From Moraxella haemolytica (GTDB lineage: Bacteria; Pseudomonadota; Gammaproteobacteria; Pseudomonadales; Moraxellaceae), in NCBI RefSeq assembly GCF_030177935.1, contig NZ_CP089974.1, forward strand, positions 992,001 to 1,056,000: a stretch of 64,000 nucleotides of DNA, in the 5' to 3' direction. Position 1 is the first letter of the stretch; the number at the start of each line of letters is the position of its first letter. Under the pieces are notes generated by a model. The model saw nothing but the letters and a program-made list of their open reading frames with translations, had not been told where the DNA came from and searched no databases. A program made the translations under genes and the position numbers. Of this stretch, positions 35,333-45,146 are shown in pieces.

Positions 35333-36472
35333 TCAGTCTTTAGCGTTTTGAATGTCGGGGTCAGCAAATACAACCACCTCTTCTTCAAATTCAGGCTTAA
35401 CCTGAACAACAAAGTCTTCACGAGATAAACCCATGCGAAGCGGAATTGAACTTGCAACATATACCGATGAGTAAGTACCTGCAATCGTCCCAATAAATTG
35501 AGCCAAGGCGAACCAAAATAAGCTTTCGCCACCCAAGAATAATAGGGAGAGTACTACCACAAAGATTGTGCCTGAAGTCATGATGGTACGCCTTAGCGTC
35601 TCTGTCAATGACAAATCAACCACTTGATATGGTGTCAGTCCACGCACACGACGGAAATTCTCACGCATACGGTCATAAACAACAATCGTATCGTTCACCG
35701 AATAACCAATCAAGGCAAGTACAGAAGCTAATACTGTTAAGTCAAACGGCCAGCCAAAAAGGGCGAACAAACCACACACCACAATCACATCATGAAATAG
35801 GGCAAGCACCGCACCCAAAGCTAGCTTAAACTGGAATCGCACGGATACATAAATCATCATCAAGACAAGTGCCAGCCCAAGTGCTAAGATAGAGTCTAGA
35901 TAAATCTCATTGCCCACTTGGCTACCGATGATGCTGATATTGTCTACGGTAGCGGCATTTGATGGCAAGTCTAAGGCTTGATTTAGTGCTTGGCTTAACC
36001 CTTCTGGATCCTTAGTATCTTGGGGTGGCAGACGCACGAGCAGTTCGTTGCGAGTTCCAAGATATTGCACTACGGCATCATCAAACCCTTTTTCTGAAAG
36101 TGCAGAGATGACTTGTGCTTGCTCAACAGATTGTTCATACTTAACATCCGCCGACACACCGCCTGTAAAATCAAGCCCTAAATTTAACCCTTTAACTGTG
36201 ATGGCAACAATGCTAACAATCACCAACAAAGCCGAGATGATAATCATCGGTATCTCGATTTTCATAAAGGGAATGATGCGACGATTACCAATCAGCTTAA
36301 CACCACCTGCTTTTTCGGCAGCCTCATCAACAGTAATGATGTCTTGCCCAGCCAGTGCTTGCTCATTAGCTCTTGCATTACTACCTTTACCATCACGGCG
36401 TGGGCCACGACGGCGACGCACAGGTTCGGCAACTGATGACTGCTCGATTGGATTATTTTCATTACTCATCAT
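35333..36472 (-). CDS. secF: Protein translocase subunit SecF
   Basis: A 379-residue inner-membrane partner of SecD that uses the proton gradient to help pull secreted proteins through SecYEG. The first transmembrane helix begins near residue 70 (EIPMIIISALLVIVSIVAITV), followed by LGLDFTGGVSADV, the SecF signature; five further helices are visible, including the SVNDTIVVYDRMREN motif near 265. The roughly 65-residue cytoplasmic N-tail with the basic run RRRRGPRR is longer than in E. coli SecF. It lies 6 bases after secD. Confidence 0.95.
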   Translation of the reverse strand: MMSNENNPIEQSSVAEPVRRRRGPRRDGKGSNARANEQALAGQDIITVDEAAEKAGGVKLIGNRRIIPFMKIEIPMIIISALLVIVSIVAITVKGLNLGLDFTGGVSADVKYEQSVEQAQVISALSEKGFDDAVVQYLGTRNELLVRLPPQDTKDPEGLSQALNQALDLPSNAATVDNISIIGSQVGNEIYLDSILALGLALVLMMIYVSVRFQFKLALGAVLALFHDVIVVCGLFALFGWPFDLTVLASVLALIGYSVNDTIVVYDRMRENFRRVRGLTPYQVVDLSLTETLRRTIMTSGTIFVVVLSLLFLGGESLFWFALAQFIGTIAGTYSSVYVASSIPLRMGLSREDFVVQVKPEFEEEVVVFADPDIQNAKD

Positions 36473-36478
36473 AGACTC

Positions 36479-38356
36479 CTAACCGATGCTAATTTTTGTT
36501 AAGTTTTTGCGATTGCCGTACCACAGTTGCATGATTGCACGAGTTACGGTAATGGCGGTAAATAATGAAGTAATAATACCGATAGCAAGCGTGATTGCAA
36601 AACCTTTGATTGGACCTGTACCAACCGCAAACAAGATGAACGCCACTAACAAAGTGGTGATTTGCCCATCAAAAATTGAATTAAATGCACGATCAAAGCC
36701 TGCTACAATCGCTGATTTTGGTTTTGCACCTGCAGCCAGTTCTTCTCGAATACGCTCAAAAATTAGCACATTAGCATCGACTGCCATACCCATCGTCAAG
36801 ACCACGCCTGCGATGCCTGGCAAGGTTAATGATGAACCCAGAATTGACATCAAAGCAATCAACATCATGATGTTTAACGCCAATGCAATATTAGCAATCA
36901 CACCACACGCACGATAGAAGATAATCATCCATAAGAACACCAGCAGATAACCAATCATCGACGCTGTCAGACCTTTATCAATATTATCTTGACCTAAAGA
37001 AGGGCCGATGGTACGCTCTTCAACAAAGTACATCGGTGCTGCCAATGCACCTGAACGAAGCAGTAGGGCAAGCTCGCCAGCTTCAGCATGAGAATCAATA
37101 CCTGTAATGACGAATGAAGAGCTAAGCACATCATTGATGGTTGCACGGTTGATGACGCGCATCTCGGCATATGGCGTACGAACTTCTTTGGTTTCGCCTG
37201 TTTGTGGGTCGGTCTCATAGCCAATGCGTTGTTTGTTCTCAATGAACAATACAGCCATTTGTTTGCCAACACTTGTACGAGTGGCGTTCTGCATCATTTT
37301 ACCGCCCGCTGTATCTAGTCTGATAGACACCTGCGGACGACCATGGTCATCTAGACCTGGCTGAGCATCTTGTACTTTTTCACCCGTAACAATCGCTTGG
37401 CGATTAAGGAGTACTGGTGGACCATTCAAATCACCAAACGGATAAGCCTCTGTACCTGCAGGTGCGATTCCACCTGCATAGTTATCTGATTCATCACTAA
37501 CCAGACGGAACTCAAGATTGGCTGTACGACCAAGCACACGCTTCGCCTCGGCGGTATCTTGAACACCTGGCAATTCAACAACGATGCGGTTTTCTCCTTG
37601 AGACTGTACCAATGCTTCTGCCACACCCAGCTCATTGATGCGGTTACGCAAGGTGGTCAAGTTTTGCCCAACAGCATAGTCGTTAATCTCTTGAAGGCGT
37701 GCCTCCGTATAAGACATCTGCAATGCTGCACCTTCAGCATCTGCCAATGGACGCAAGGAGAATTCATCTGCCATGCTAGCTTGTAAAATGCTTTGAGCAC
37801 GGTCACGAGTTTCACTCCCATTAAAAATCAACACTAAACCATCGTCAGTAGTTCTTAGGCTTTTAATGGCAACTTTGTCGGCTCGCAAGGCACGACGCAC
37901 ATCTTGACTGGCAGTAGCTAGGCGTTGCTCTAGGGCTTTATCCATATCCACTTCAAGCACAAAACGCACACCACCACGCAAGTCTAATCCAAGTTTCATT
38001 GGCTTAGAACCGATATTGCGTAACCACTCTGGAGTGGTTTGGGCAAGGTTTAGTGCCACGACATAGTTTTCACCAAGCTCACGGCGTAGCACTTCTTGTG
38101 CTTTTAGTTGGTCTTCGGCTGTTTTTAAGCGAAGTAGGGCACTGTTATTAGCAAAACTACCACCATGATGGCTAAGATTGGCTTGGTCTAGCAGTCCTTG
38201 TGATTGTGTCAGTACATCTTCGGTCAGCTCCACACCGGCAGAAGCACCTGTAACCTGTACCGCAGGTTCGTCTGGGTAAAGATTGGGCAGGGCGTACAAA
38301 CCAGAAACAGCTAATACCACAGCGATGAGTATGTATTTCCAAACAGGGTAATGCAT
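36479..38356 (-). CDS. secD: Protein translocase subunit SecD
   Basis: A 625-residue RND-type membrane subunit. It shows one N-terminal helix (YILIAVVLAVSGLYALPNL), the motif LGLDLRGGVRFVLEV near 120, a large periplasmic P1 domain and five C-terminal helices, including TMGMAVDANVLIFERIREEL near 510. It is cotranscribed with yajC upstream and secF downstream. The length agrees with E. coli (615). Confidence 0.97.
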   Translation of the reverse strand: MHYPVWKYILIAVVLAVSGLYALPNLYPDEPAVQVTGASAGVELTEDVLTQSQGLLDQANLSHHGGSFANNSALLRLKTAEDQLKAQEVLRRELGENYVVALNLAQTTPEWLRNIGSKPMKLGLDLRGGVRFVLEVDMDKALEQRLATASQDVRRALRADKVAIKSLRTTDDGLVLIFNGSETRDRAQSILQASMADEFSLRPLADAEGAALQMSYTEARLQEINDYAVGQNLTTLRNRINELGVAEALVQSQGENRIVVELPGVQDTAEAKRVLGRTANLEFRLVSDESDNYAGGIAPAGTEAYPFGDLNGPPVLLNRQAIVTGEKVQDAQPGLDDHGRPQVSIRLDTAGGKMMQNATRTSVGKQMAVLFIENKQRIGYETDPQTGETKEVRTPYAEMRVINRATINDVLSSSFVITGIDSHAEAGELALLLRSGALAAPMYFVEERTIGPSLGQDNIDKGLTASMIGYLLVFLWMIIFYRACGVIANIALALNIMMLIALMSILGSSLTLPGIAGVVLTMGMAVDANVLIFERIREELAAGAKPKSAIVAGFDRAFNSIFDGQITTLLVAFILFAVGTGPIKGFAITLAIGIITSLFTAITVTRAIMQLWYGNRKNLTKISIG

Positions 38357-38474
38357 AAGTATTTCTTATGGTTAAGGCATGATGATTTGATGGTGCTTTA
38401 AGCAACTTATCGCTTAACATCATGCAAATAAAACAAAAAACAAAACCTGCCAACGCAAGTTTTGTCATTTTTAA

Positions 38475-38807
38475 TTAAATGTTGTCAATCGTACCCGCAG
38501 GCAATACACTGATTACGCTGGCACGCTGAATTTTGATTGAGTTGGTTGGATTTAGGGCAACAACAGCATAATCGCCTTCAATCTTGGTAACTTTACCCAT
38601 CAGACCGCCAGCAAATACCACTTCATTGCCGACTGCCAAAGCATCAACCATCGCACGATGCTGTTTTCTTTGCTTTGATTGTGGGCGAAGAACCAAAAAA
38701 TAAAAAATCGCAAAAATTGCAATCATGGGTAAAATTTGCAAAAAAGCGTTTGGTTGGGCAGGGGCTGCTGCAGTAGCGTGAGCACTAGCGATGAAAAAAT
38801 CTAACAT
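38475..38807 (-). CDS. yajC: YajC, SecDF-associated protein
   Basis: A 110-residue protein with one membrane helix (LPMIAIFAIFYFLVLRPQSKQ) and a cytoplasmic tail with the family motif EVVFAGGLMGKVTKIEGDYAVV. It binds SecDF near the translocon. It is the first gene of yajC-secD-secF; the tgt gene often found just upstream is absent here. A TAAGGAG Shine-Dalgarno precedes the ATG. Confidence 0.95.
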   Translation of the reverse strand: MLDFFIASAHATAAAPAQPNAFLQILPMIAIFAIFYFLVLRPQSKQRKQHRAMVDALAVGNEVVFAGGLMGKVTKIEGDYAVVALNPTNSIKIQRASVISVLPAGTIDNI

Positions 38808-39175
38808 ATAAACTCCTTACTATGAATGAAAATTGGTCAGACAAAGACAAAAAATAACGCATATCATACCATAAAATCACTACATAACGCTATGCAATTC
38901 ATCTAAAACACTCTATTTTGCCATGTTTTGTTCACCTTAGTGGTTACCATTGGCGACAAGAGCACAAAAAAGCTAAAAAAGTAGGTAGTGGCGACAAAGT
39001 AGGGCGAGACAAACGATACACAAGTGCGTTGTGTATCGTTATTCTTAAATGGGCAAGCACGCATCGCATCAATTTAGATGATAATCATCCATGAAAAATA
39101 GAAATTTGGCTTAAGACTTGCAGTTATGATGGATTTGCCTTAATATATTGGTTTATTTTTTTAGAACAAATTTTT
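38808..39175. other. Divergent intergenic region yajC / CNNM gene, with a perfect hairpin
   Basis: 368 bases without an ORF. They contain a 12-bp perfect inverted repeat with a 5-base loop (39012-39040, arms AACGATACACAA) and a repeated GTGGCGACAA / GGGCGAGACAA-like motif just before it. A TGGTATGAT extended -10 on the minus strand probably serves yajC. Confidence 0.5.
39012..39040. repeat. Perfect 12-bp inverted repeat in a divergent promoter region
   Basis: AACGATACACAA, loop GTGCG, TTGTGTATCGTT. It is not expected as a terminator, because both flanking genes read away from it. Confidence 0.6.
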
Positions 39176-40369
39176 ATGCCCCGACACCGATTAAGCTTGA
39201 CTTCTTTTTTTGTATTGCCTTTATTGCTTAGCACTTTATTCTTTACTAGCCAAGCAATCGCCAGTCAAGCCACGCCAGTAACATCTGCCAATATTGCGTT
39301 ACTCATCTTTTTTATTTCCTTGTCTTTGGTTGCTTCTTTTTTGTGTTCTATTTCAGAAGCCACGCTACTGACGATGACGCCGTCCTATATTGATACACTA
39401 CAAGAGACCAATCCCAAGATCGCCAATCTCTTGGCGGATGTCAAAGTTAACAATATTGAAAAATCCATTTCATCTATTTTAACTTTAAACACTGTTGCTC
39501 ACACATTAGGCTCGCTTGGTGCAGGTGCTCAGGCAACCATCGTTTTTGGCGATATGTGGTTTGGCGTATTTAGTGCAGTCATGACGATTGCTATTTTGCT
39601 TGGTACGGAGATTATCCCAAAAACACTAGGCACAACTTACTGGCGACGCTTTGCTGTGCCTGTGGCATATTATGTGCGTTTTATCAATATTATTTTAATG
39701 CCAATTGTCTGGGTGGCAGAAAAAATCTCTCGTTTACTCACTCGTGGCAATACTGAAAATACTTTTAGCCGTCATGAATTCATCGCTCTTGCCAATCAAG
39801 GTGAAAGTTTGGGTGAGATAAGTGAGCTTGAGACACGCATCATCAAAAACTCATTGGCACTGAGCATGATAAATGTTGAAGATATTGTAACACCACGCTC
39901 GGTAACGATGGCGTTTGATGAGAGCATGACTGTCGGCGATGTTTTTGCCAACCACCCAAAGTTACCATTCTCACGCTTTCCAATTTTTGATGAAGATTTG
40001 GATAGTGCCACAGGCTTTGTCCTAAAATCAGACCTACTGATTGCTAAGGCTAATCAAGAGATACATACACCCATCAAAAAATTTCGCCGAGACATTAACT
40101 TTGTTTTTGCTAAGATGAAGCTGTTTGACCTGCTTGATTTGATGCTCAAAGAACGAGTACACATTGCTTTGGCGGTAGGTGAGTTTGGTGAAGTTAAAGG
40201 ATTGGTCAGTTTAGAAGATGTACTTGAGACCTTATTAGGGCTTGAGATTGTTGATGAATTTGACCGTGTTGATGACATGCAGATTTTAGCTAGACAGCTT
40301 ATGGAAAGACGCATGAGCCATATCGGAGCAAAGCTTGAAAACACAGATGTGCCAGAAGATACCAAATAA
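39176..40369 (+). CDS. CNNM/CorC-type membrane protein with CBS domains
   Basis: A 397-residue protein of the DUF21-CBS (CNNM/HlyC-like) family, implicated in magnesium or cobalt homeostasis. It has an N-terminal signal or first helix, then a DUF21 membrane domain (residues about 37-190: LFFISLSLVASFLCSISEATLL, GTEIIPKTLG). A CBS pair follows, starting at IVTPRSVTMAFDESMTVGD near 238 and VKGLVSLEDVLETLLG near 340. The C-terminal CorC_HlyC domain of longer members is missing, so the protein ends shortly after the second CBS motif. The substrate is not proven for this subgroup. Confidence 0.85.
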   Translation: MPRHRLSLTSFFVLPLLLSTLFFTSQAIASQATPVTSANIALLIFFISLSLVASFLCSISEATLLTMTPSYIDTLQETNPKIANLLADVKVNNIEKSISSILTLNTVAHTLGSLGAGAQATIVFGDMWFGVFSAVMTIAILLGTEIIPKTLGTTYWRRFAVPVAYYVRFINIILMPIVWVAEKISRLLTRGNTENTFSRHEFIALANQGESLGEISELETRIIKNSLALSMINVEDIVTPRSVTMAFDESMTVGDVFANHPKLPFSRFPIFDEDLDSATGFVLKSDLLIAKANQEIHTPIKKFRRDINFVFAKMKLFDLLDLMLKERVHIALAVGEFGEVKGLVSLEDVLETLLGLEIVDEFDRVDDMQILARQLMERRMSHIGAKLENTDVPEDTK

Positions 40370-40455
40370 ATATTTGATAGAATTTACGGTACATGAATAC
40401 CCAATAATTGCAACAATTCGTTACAATCAGCCATCATCAGTTAAAGCACATCTGC

Positions 40456-40471
40456 TATTGTAGCTACAATA
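40456..40471. promoter_or_regulatory. 16-bp perfect palindrome upstream of the exported protein gene
   Basis: TATTGTAGCTACAATA, ending 21 bases before the ATG at 40493; a plausible operator or overlapping promoter element. Confidence 0.35.
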
Positions 40472-40492
40472 CACCTAAAACAAGGGCTTGTT

Positions 40493-41062
40493 ATGAATAC
40501 AACACAACACAAAGACCGCACAAAAACGCTACTCAAAAAAGGAGTGTATATTGGTGCTTTGGCTACCATCATTGGTACACTGGGTAAAATGTCAGGCAAG
40601 CGATTGTTGCCATCAATGAGTATTGGTCTCATCACGGCTTTAGGGGCGACAACACTTATTTCATCGCCTGCCCACGCCATCAGTGAATCGTCCGTGCAGG
40701 CATATGCCAGTGCCATGAGTAACGCTGCCAATAGCAAAAACATCGGACAAGTTGCTCGCTTGGTGTCCAATGAAGCAATTATTTCTTTAACCAGAAACGG
40801 TAAAACCGCCAATTTGGATAAAAATAACTACTTGCAATTACTACAAACAAGCTGGGCAAAATCTACTAATTATCATTATGATATTGCCATTAGTGATATC
40901 ATAGTTTCAGGCAACCAAGCTCGTGCCCAAGTCATCGCCACCGAAACTTGGCTAGAAGATGGTAAGCCTGTCAAGTTGATAACCACTTCTCGTGTAACTT
41001 TGTCATCGGTGGGTGGTAGTGCGGTATTGCTACGCTCAGTATCACAAGTTGCCATCAATTAA
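40493..41062 (+). CDS. Exported protein, probable NTF2/SnoaL-like fold
   Basis: A 189-residue protein. A long basic N-region is followed by a hydrophobic stretch and a signal-peptidase site (ITALGATTLISSPAHAIS, near residue 63). The mature domain of about 125 residues (VQAYASAMSNAANSKNIGQV, then beta strands ending VTLSSVGGSAVLLRSVSQV) resembles the small cone-shaped NTF2-like fold in pattern. The fold assignment is weak. It precedes mltD by about 200 bases. Confidence 0.6.
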   Translation: MNTTQHKDRTKTLLKKGVYIGALATIIGTLGKMSGKRLLPSMSIGLITALGATTLISSPAHAISESSVQAYASAMSNAANSKNIGQVARLVSNEAIISLTRNGKTANLDKNNYLQLLQTSWAKSTNYHYDIAISDIIVSGNQARAQVIATETWLEDGKPVKLITTSRVTLSSVGGSAVLLRSVSQVAIN

Positions 41063-41268
41063 GATGGGCAAAAGCGTTAAGCAACCAACACTTGCGGTTA
41101 TTTGCTATCTATTTGCCGTCAGTTGTGCTTTATATAAGAAAAATTGGCGGTTTTTTGATATTTTTTTAGGATGGCGATTGATAATACTGAAAAAATAAGG
41201 CATTATTACCCCTTTCATTAAGCATCTTTTTTGTAATTTTTTCATATTCATATTTAAAGGTCTTTAAC

Positions 41269-44082
41269 ATGACGCAGCTGCCTTTGTCAAAAAAAACATC
41301 AAACCTATCACAAAAAACCCCAAAGCAATCACAACTACCAAAACCACTCACCTTAGCGGTATCTGCCTGTTTGTTGGCAGCGTGTAGCACCACCAACACC
41401 ACGCCTACCCCTAGTACCGCATCCGTTAGCAAACCCATCGTTACCAAGCAATCCAAACCAATCTCTCAACCATCTAGACCGGTTGCCCAACCATCGAGTT
41501 ATGCTGGCGTGCTTGATGAGGGCACGCTTGATGAGCTAGAAGAGTTGCTTCAAGCCACTGATATGAGTATGGTAGAAAGCGATGCTTTGACTGTTCAACG
41601 TTATGGCAACTTATGGGATAGGCTACGCCGTGGCTATCGCATGGGCGAGACGAATAATGCTCGCATTGAAGCACAAAAATCATGGTTCTATAGCCGTCAA
41701 AGTTATCTTAATCGTCTGACTGCCCGTGCTTCACGCTATCTATATCATACTGTAACCGAAGCTGAACGCCGAGGCATCCCCACCGAACTTGCTTTGCTAC
41801 CCATCATTGAAAGTTCGTATGACCCATCAGCCACTTCAAATGCAGCAGCAGCAGGTCTGTGGCAGTTTATCCCTAGTACAGGGCGTATCTATGGTCTAAA
41901 CCAGACATCAGGCTATGATGGTCGCCGTGATGTTATTGAATCCACTCGTGCTGCCTATGATTTTTTGACCAGTCTTTATAATCAATTTGGCTCATGGGAG
42001 CTAGCATTAGCCGCCTATAATGCAGGTCCAGGCAGGGTATCTCGTGCAATCAGAGCCAACGAAGCGGCAGGGCTACCGACAGACTACTGGTCACTCAACT
42101 TGCCCAAAGAAACCATGAATTATGTACCACGATTCATCGCTGTATCACAGATTGTGGCATCGCCATCTAGCTACGGAGTGAGTTTGCCTGCCATTGCCAA
42201 CCATTCGCATTTTAGAACTGTGCCTGTCAACTATGGGGTAAGTCTGCAGGAAGTTGCTAGCGTAACAGGTGTTAGCTTTGATGAACTGCGTCTATTAAAC
42301 CCTGCATTGATCAGCTTGATGGTGGATAGTGCAGGCCCAAATCGCATTGTTGTTCCTGACAGTCTAAGCAACAGCATCAATGCCAAGCTATCCGCCCTAA
42401 CAGGCTATAGTTATCATGATGGTGGCGACTATGTTGCTACCGCACCTGCCCAAAGCACACAATATGTTTTACCAAAATCAGGGGCGGTTGCCAACACCAA
42501 TTCACAAAAAGAGCTAATGCAGTCAAACACACTACCGACCACCATTGCTCAGGTAACCGCTAATAATACCATCGTCCAAGAGCCAGCGTTAACCCAAGAA
42601 GAGCGTGATTTTATCGCCACACAGATTCAGTCTGCCACACCAGAAATGGTGCAGGCGGTCAATCCTAATGATGGCAATATCAAGTTAGATGCAATACAAA
42701 CCGCCCAGTCGGTATTGGAAGCTCGTGGACAAACCAAGACGCTTAGTTATTCTGCACCTGCAACTACCAAGAGTACACCGCCAGCCCCCACACCAGTACC
42801 ACCACCTGTCGTTCATCATGCACCAACACCTGCTGTTAACACGCCTGTGATTGTACAACCAACGCCGCCAAAGAGTACGCCTAAACCAGTTGTTGCCAAT
42901 CCTAAGCCAAAAACACCGCAAACACCGCCCAAGCCGAAAGTCGCTCCTGAAAGCTATACGGTAAAATCAGGCGACACACTGACAGGCATCGCTGCCGCAC
43001 ACAACTTAAGTGTCAGCCAATTGGCAAGCTATAATAACATTCCAACCAACACTTATGTTCAGCGTGGTCAAAAACTTTGGCTCGTCCCTGGCAAAGTCAA
43101 AGAACAGCCTATCCAAGCAAGTACTCAAAAGCCGACTGGTGAAACCACGAAGTCCACTAACACCAAAACGACCAACTATCGTGTAAAAGCAGGCGATAGC
43201 CTAACCGTTATTGCACGCAGACATAACATCAGCTTGCATGAACTGGCAGCGATGAATGATCTTGAGCCAACTTATGGCGTGCTTATTGGTCAAGTGTTAA
43301 AAGTACCTGCGGATACAACCGCCGAACCTACACGCTCATCTCAAGTAGCAACAACCAAAACCAATGCCAAGACCAACAATACCGCCACCACGAATTATAC
43401 GGTTAAGGCAGGAGATACACTAACAGGCGTAGCAAACAGTCTGGGTGTCAGCACTCAAGAGATTGCCGCCTTAAATGACTTTTCTCCGACCGCTAATCTC
43501 ATCAGAGGTCAGACCATCAAAGTGCCTGCCAAGACAGTCGCCGCATCAAAAACGACTGATAAAAAGTCAACCACCCCAAGCAAATACACCGTCAAATCAG
43601 GCGATAGCTTGACATCGGTAGCATCAAAACACGGCATCAGCATTGATGAGCTAGCAGCTGCCAATAATATGACTCGCACATCAAATCTAATCTTGGGTGC
43701 AACCATCACGATTCCTGTAGCAGGCGATGCACAAAAACCATCCAAATCCGAACGCAGTGTTCGTTCAAGCACACCAAGCTTCCCTACCGAAAACTACACC
43801 GTACAAGCTGGCGATAACCTAACTGTGCTTGCCAATAAATACGACATATCACTTGCTGAGCTTGCCAAAGCAAATAACCTTTCGGCCAATGCACAGCTAC
43901 GCCGTGGTCAGACCATCAAAGTGCCAAAGCTAACCACCACTTATAAGGTGAAATCTGGTGATAACTTGACTTCTTTGGCACGCCGCTATAGTATCAGTAT
44001 AGAGCAACTGATCAAGATGAATAATCTTGAAAATAATACCAATTTGCGTATTGGGCAAACCTTAATTGTGCCAAATAAATAA
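41269..44082 (+). CDS. mltD: MltD-type membrane-bound lytic murein transglycosylase with six LysM repeats
   Basis: A 937-residue lipoprotein (lipobox LAAC near residue 43, after an unusually long 25-residue polar N-region). The SLT domain spans about 150-280, with the catalytic Glu in LLPIIESSYDPSA near 181 and AAGLWQFIPSTGR following. A degenerate LysM-like segment follows (near 320). Then come a proline/threonine-rich linker and six clear LysM repeats (each starting Y-x-V-K-x-G-D-x-L, about 562-937) that bind peptidoglycan. It cleaves glycan strands to 1,6-anhydro ends. E. coli MltD is 452 residues with two LysM, so this protein is much extended. AAAGG precedes the ATG. Confidence 0.93.
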   Translation: MTQLPLSKKTSNLSQKTPKQSQLPKPLTLAVSACLLAACSTTNTTPTPSTASVSKPIVTKQSKPISQPSRPVAQPSSYAGVLDEGTLDELEELLQATDMSMVESDALTVQRYGNLWDRLRRGYRMGETNNARIEAQKSWFYSRQSYLNRLTARASRYLYHTVTEAERRGIPTELALLPIIESSYDPSATSNAAAAGLWQFIPSTGRIYGLNQTSGYDGRRDVIESTRAAYDFLTSLYNQFGSWELALAAYNAGPGRVSRAIRANEAAGLPTDYWSLNLPKETMNYVPRFIAVSQIVASPSSYGVSLPAIANHSHFRTVPVNYGVSLQEVASVTGVSFDELRLLNPALISLMVDSAGPNRIVVPDSLSNSINAKLSALTGYSYHDGGDYVATAPAQSTQYVLPKSGAVANTNSQKELMQSNTLPTTIAQVTANNTIVQEPALTQEERDFIATQIQSATPEMVQAVNPNDGNIKLDAIQTAQSVLEARGQTKTLSYSAPATTKSTPPAPTPVPPPVVHHAPTPAVNTPVIVQPTPPKSTPKPVVANPKPKTPQTPPKPKVAPESYTVKSGDTLTGIAAAHNLSVSQLASYNNIPTNTYVQRGQKLWLVPGKVKEQPIQASTQKPTGETTKSTNTKTTNYRVKAGDSLTVIARRHNISLHELAAMNDLEPTYGVLIGQVLKVPADTTAEPTRSSQVATTKTNAKTNNTATTNYTVKAGDTLTGVANSLGVSTQEIAALNDFSPTANLIRGQTIKVPAKTVAASKTTDKKSTTPSKYTVKSGDSLTSVASKHGISIDELAAANNMTRTSNLILGATITIPVAGDAQKPSKSERSVRSSTPSFPTENYTVQAGDNLTVLANKYDISLAELAKANNLSANAQLRRGQTIKVPKLTTTYKVKSGDNLTSLARRYSISIEQLIKMNNLENNTNLRIGQTLIVPNK

Positions 44083-44090
44083 AGCAAATG

Positions 44091-44129
44091 AAAAACACCC
44101 CAAAGCTCGATGCTTTTGGGGTGTTTTTT
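44091..44129 (+). terminator. mltD terminator
   Basis: AAAAACACCCCAAAGC pairs with GCTTTTGGGGTGTTTTT (one bulged T) and is followed by a T run. It starts 9 bases after the mltD stop and can also serve the convergent Nif3-family gene. Confidence 0.85.
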
Positions 44130-44140
44130 TATGACAAAAA

Positions 44141-44899
44141 TCAAGCGGGATTATCAATGTCAATAAACTCAACCACAACACCAAGCTCTTGGGTAATAAG
44201 CTCGCCTAACGCACGAATGCCATCTTTTTCGGTGGCATGATGACCGGCAGCAAAATAATCCAAACCAAGCTCTCTGGCACTGTGTGTGGTTCGCTCTGAG
44301 ATTTCCCCTGAGATAAAGGCATCACAACCCATTTTGGCTGCCTGTTCAATCATATCTTGAGCACCACCTGAGCATAGGGCGATTTTTGATAAACTATGCT
44401 TACCGCTTGAAATATGTAGTGGTTTTCTGCCTAGTTTTTTAGTAATCTTGTCAGCAAAATCACTTGGCATAATCGGCAAACAAGTTGCTATATTGCCTAT
44501 AGGGTGTTTTTCATGTGGGTATAAAGCACCGGTAATGGTCAAATCCAGATTTTGTGCCAGTAGGGCGTTATTGCCAATGATAGGGTGGGCGTCTAATGGC
44601 AGATGATACGCAAGCATCGATATGCCTGATTTCATCAAAGTACGCACACGCCGACCTTTCATTCCAGTTAGAGAGGTAGGCTCTCCTTTCCAAAAATAGC
44701 CATGATGCACTAAAATTGCCTGTGCGTCTTGCTTTGCAGCTGCATCAATTAACGCCTGACAAGCCGTTACGCCTGTAATAATCTTGGTGATGGGAGTGTC
44801 TGCATCAACTTGCAAACCATTGGGACAGTAGTCGTTAAACTCGCAAACTTGTAGATAATTATCACAAAAAGTTGCCAAATCCTGTGGTGAAATCGCCAT
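44141..44899 (-). CDS. Nif3-like dinuclear metal center protein (YbgI family)
   Basis: A 252-residue protein of the NIF3/YbgI family, toroidal hexamers with a two-metal site; the biological role is unsettled (sometimes annotated GTP cyclohydrolase I type 2). Metal ligands are visible: His pair in ILVHHGYFWKGE near 63-66, Asp in PLDAHPIIGNN near 103, and HHATEKDG near 218. The length matches E. coli YbgI (247). It is monocistronic and convergent with mltD. Confidence 0.9.
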   Translation of the reverse strand: MAISPQDLATFCDNYLQVCEFNDYCPNGLQVDADTPITKIITGVTACQALIDAAAKQDAQAILVHHGYFWKGEPTSLTGMKGRRVRTLMKSGISMLAYHLPLDAHPIIGNNALLAQNLDLTITGALYPHEKHPIGNIATCLPIMPSDFADKITKKLGRKPLHISSGKHSLSKIALCSGGAQDMIEQAAKMGCDAFISGEISERTTHSARELGLDYFAAGHHATEKDGIRALGELITQELGVVVEFIDIDNPA

Positions 44900-45146
44900 A
44901 TAGCACCTTCATTTTCTCGTTAAATGTATTGATGAAACCATGAGTTTTTCGGCTAATTGTAACGACTTTTTATCTGATGTGCAAATAAGTCGCAAAAATC
45001 ACGAAATCTTAACAAAAATTTTTAACAAAATTTTTAACAAAAAACCATTATTTTTTTATAAAATTTTAGCAAATTATTTTATCTTGTATCACCAACCCCA
45101 ATCTTAGCCCAAAGTTTCTAATTCGTTATAACCCATAGGAAAGCCC

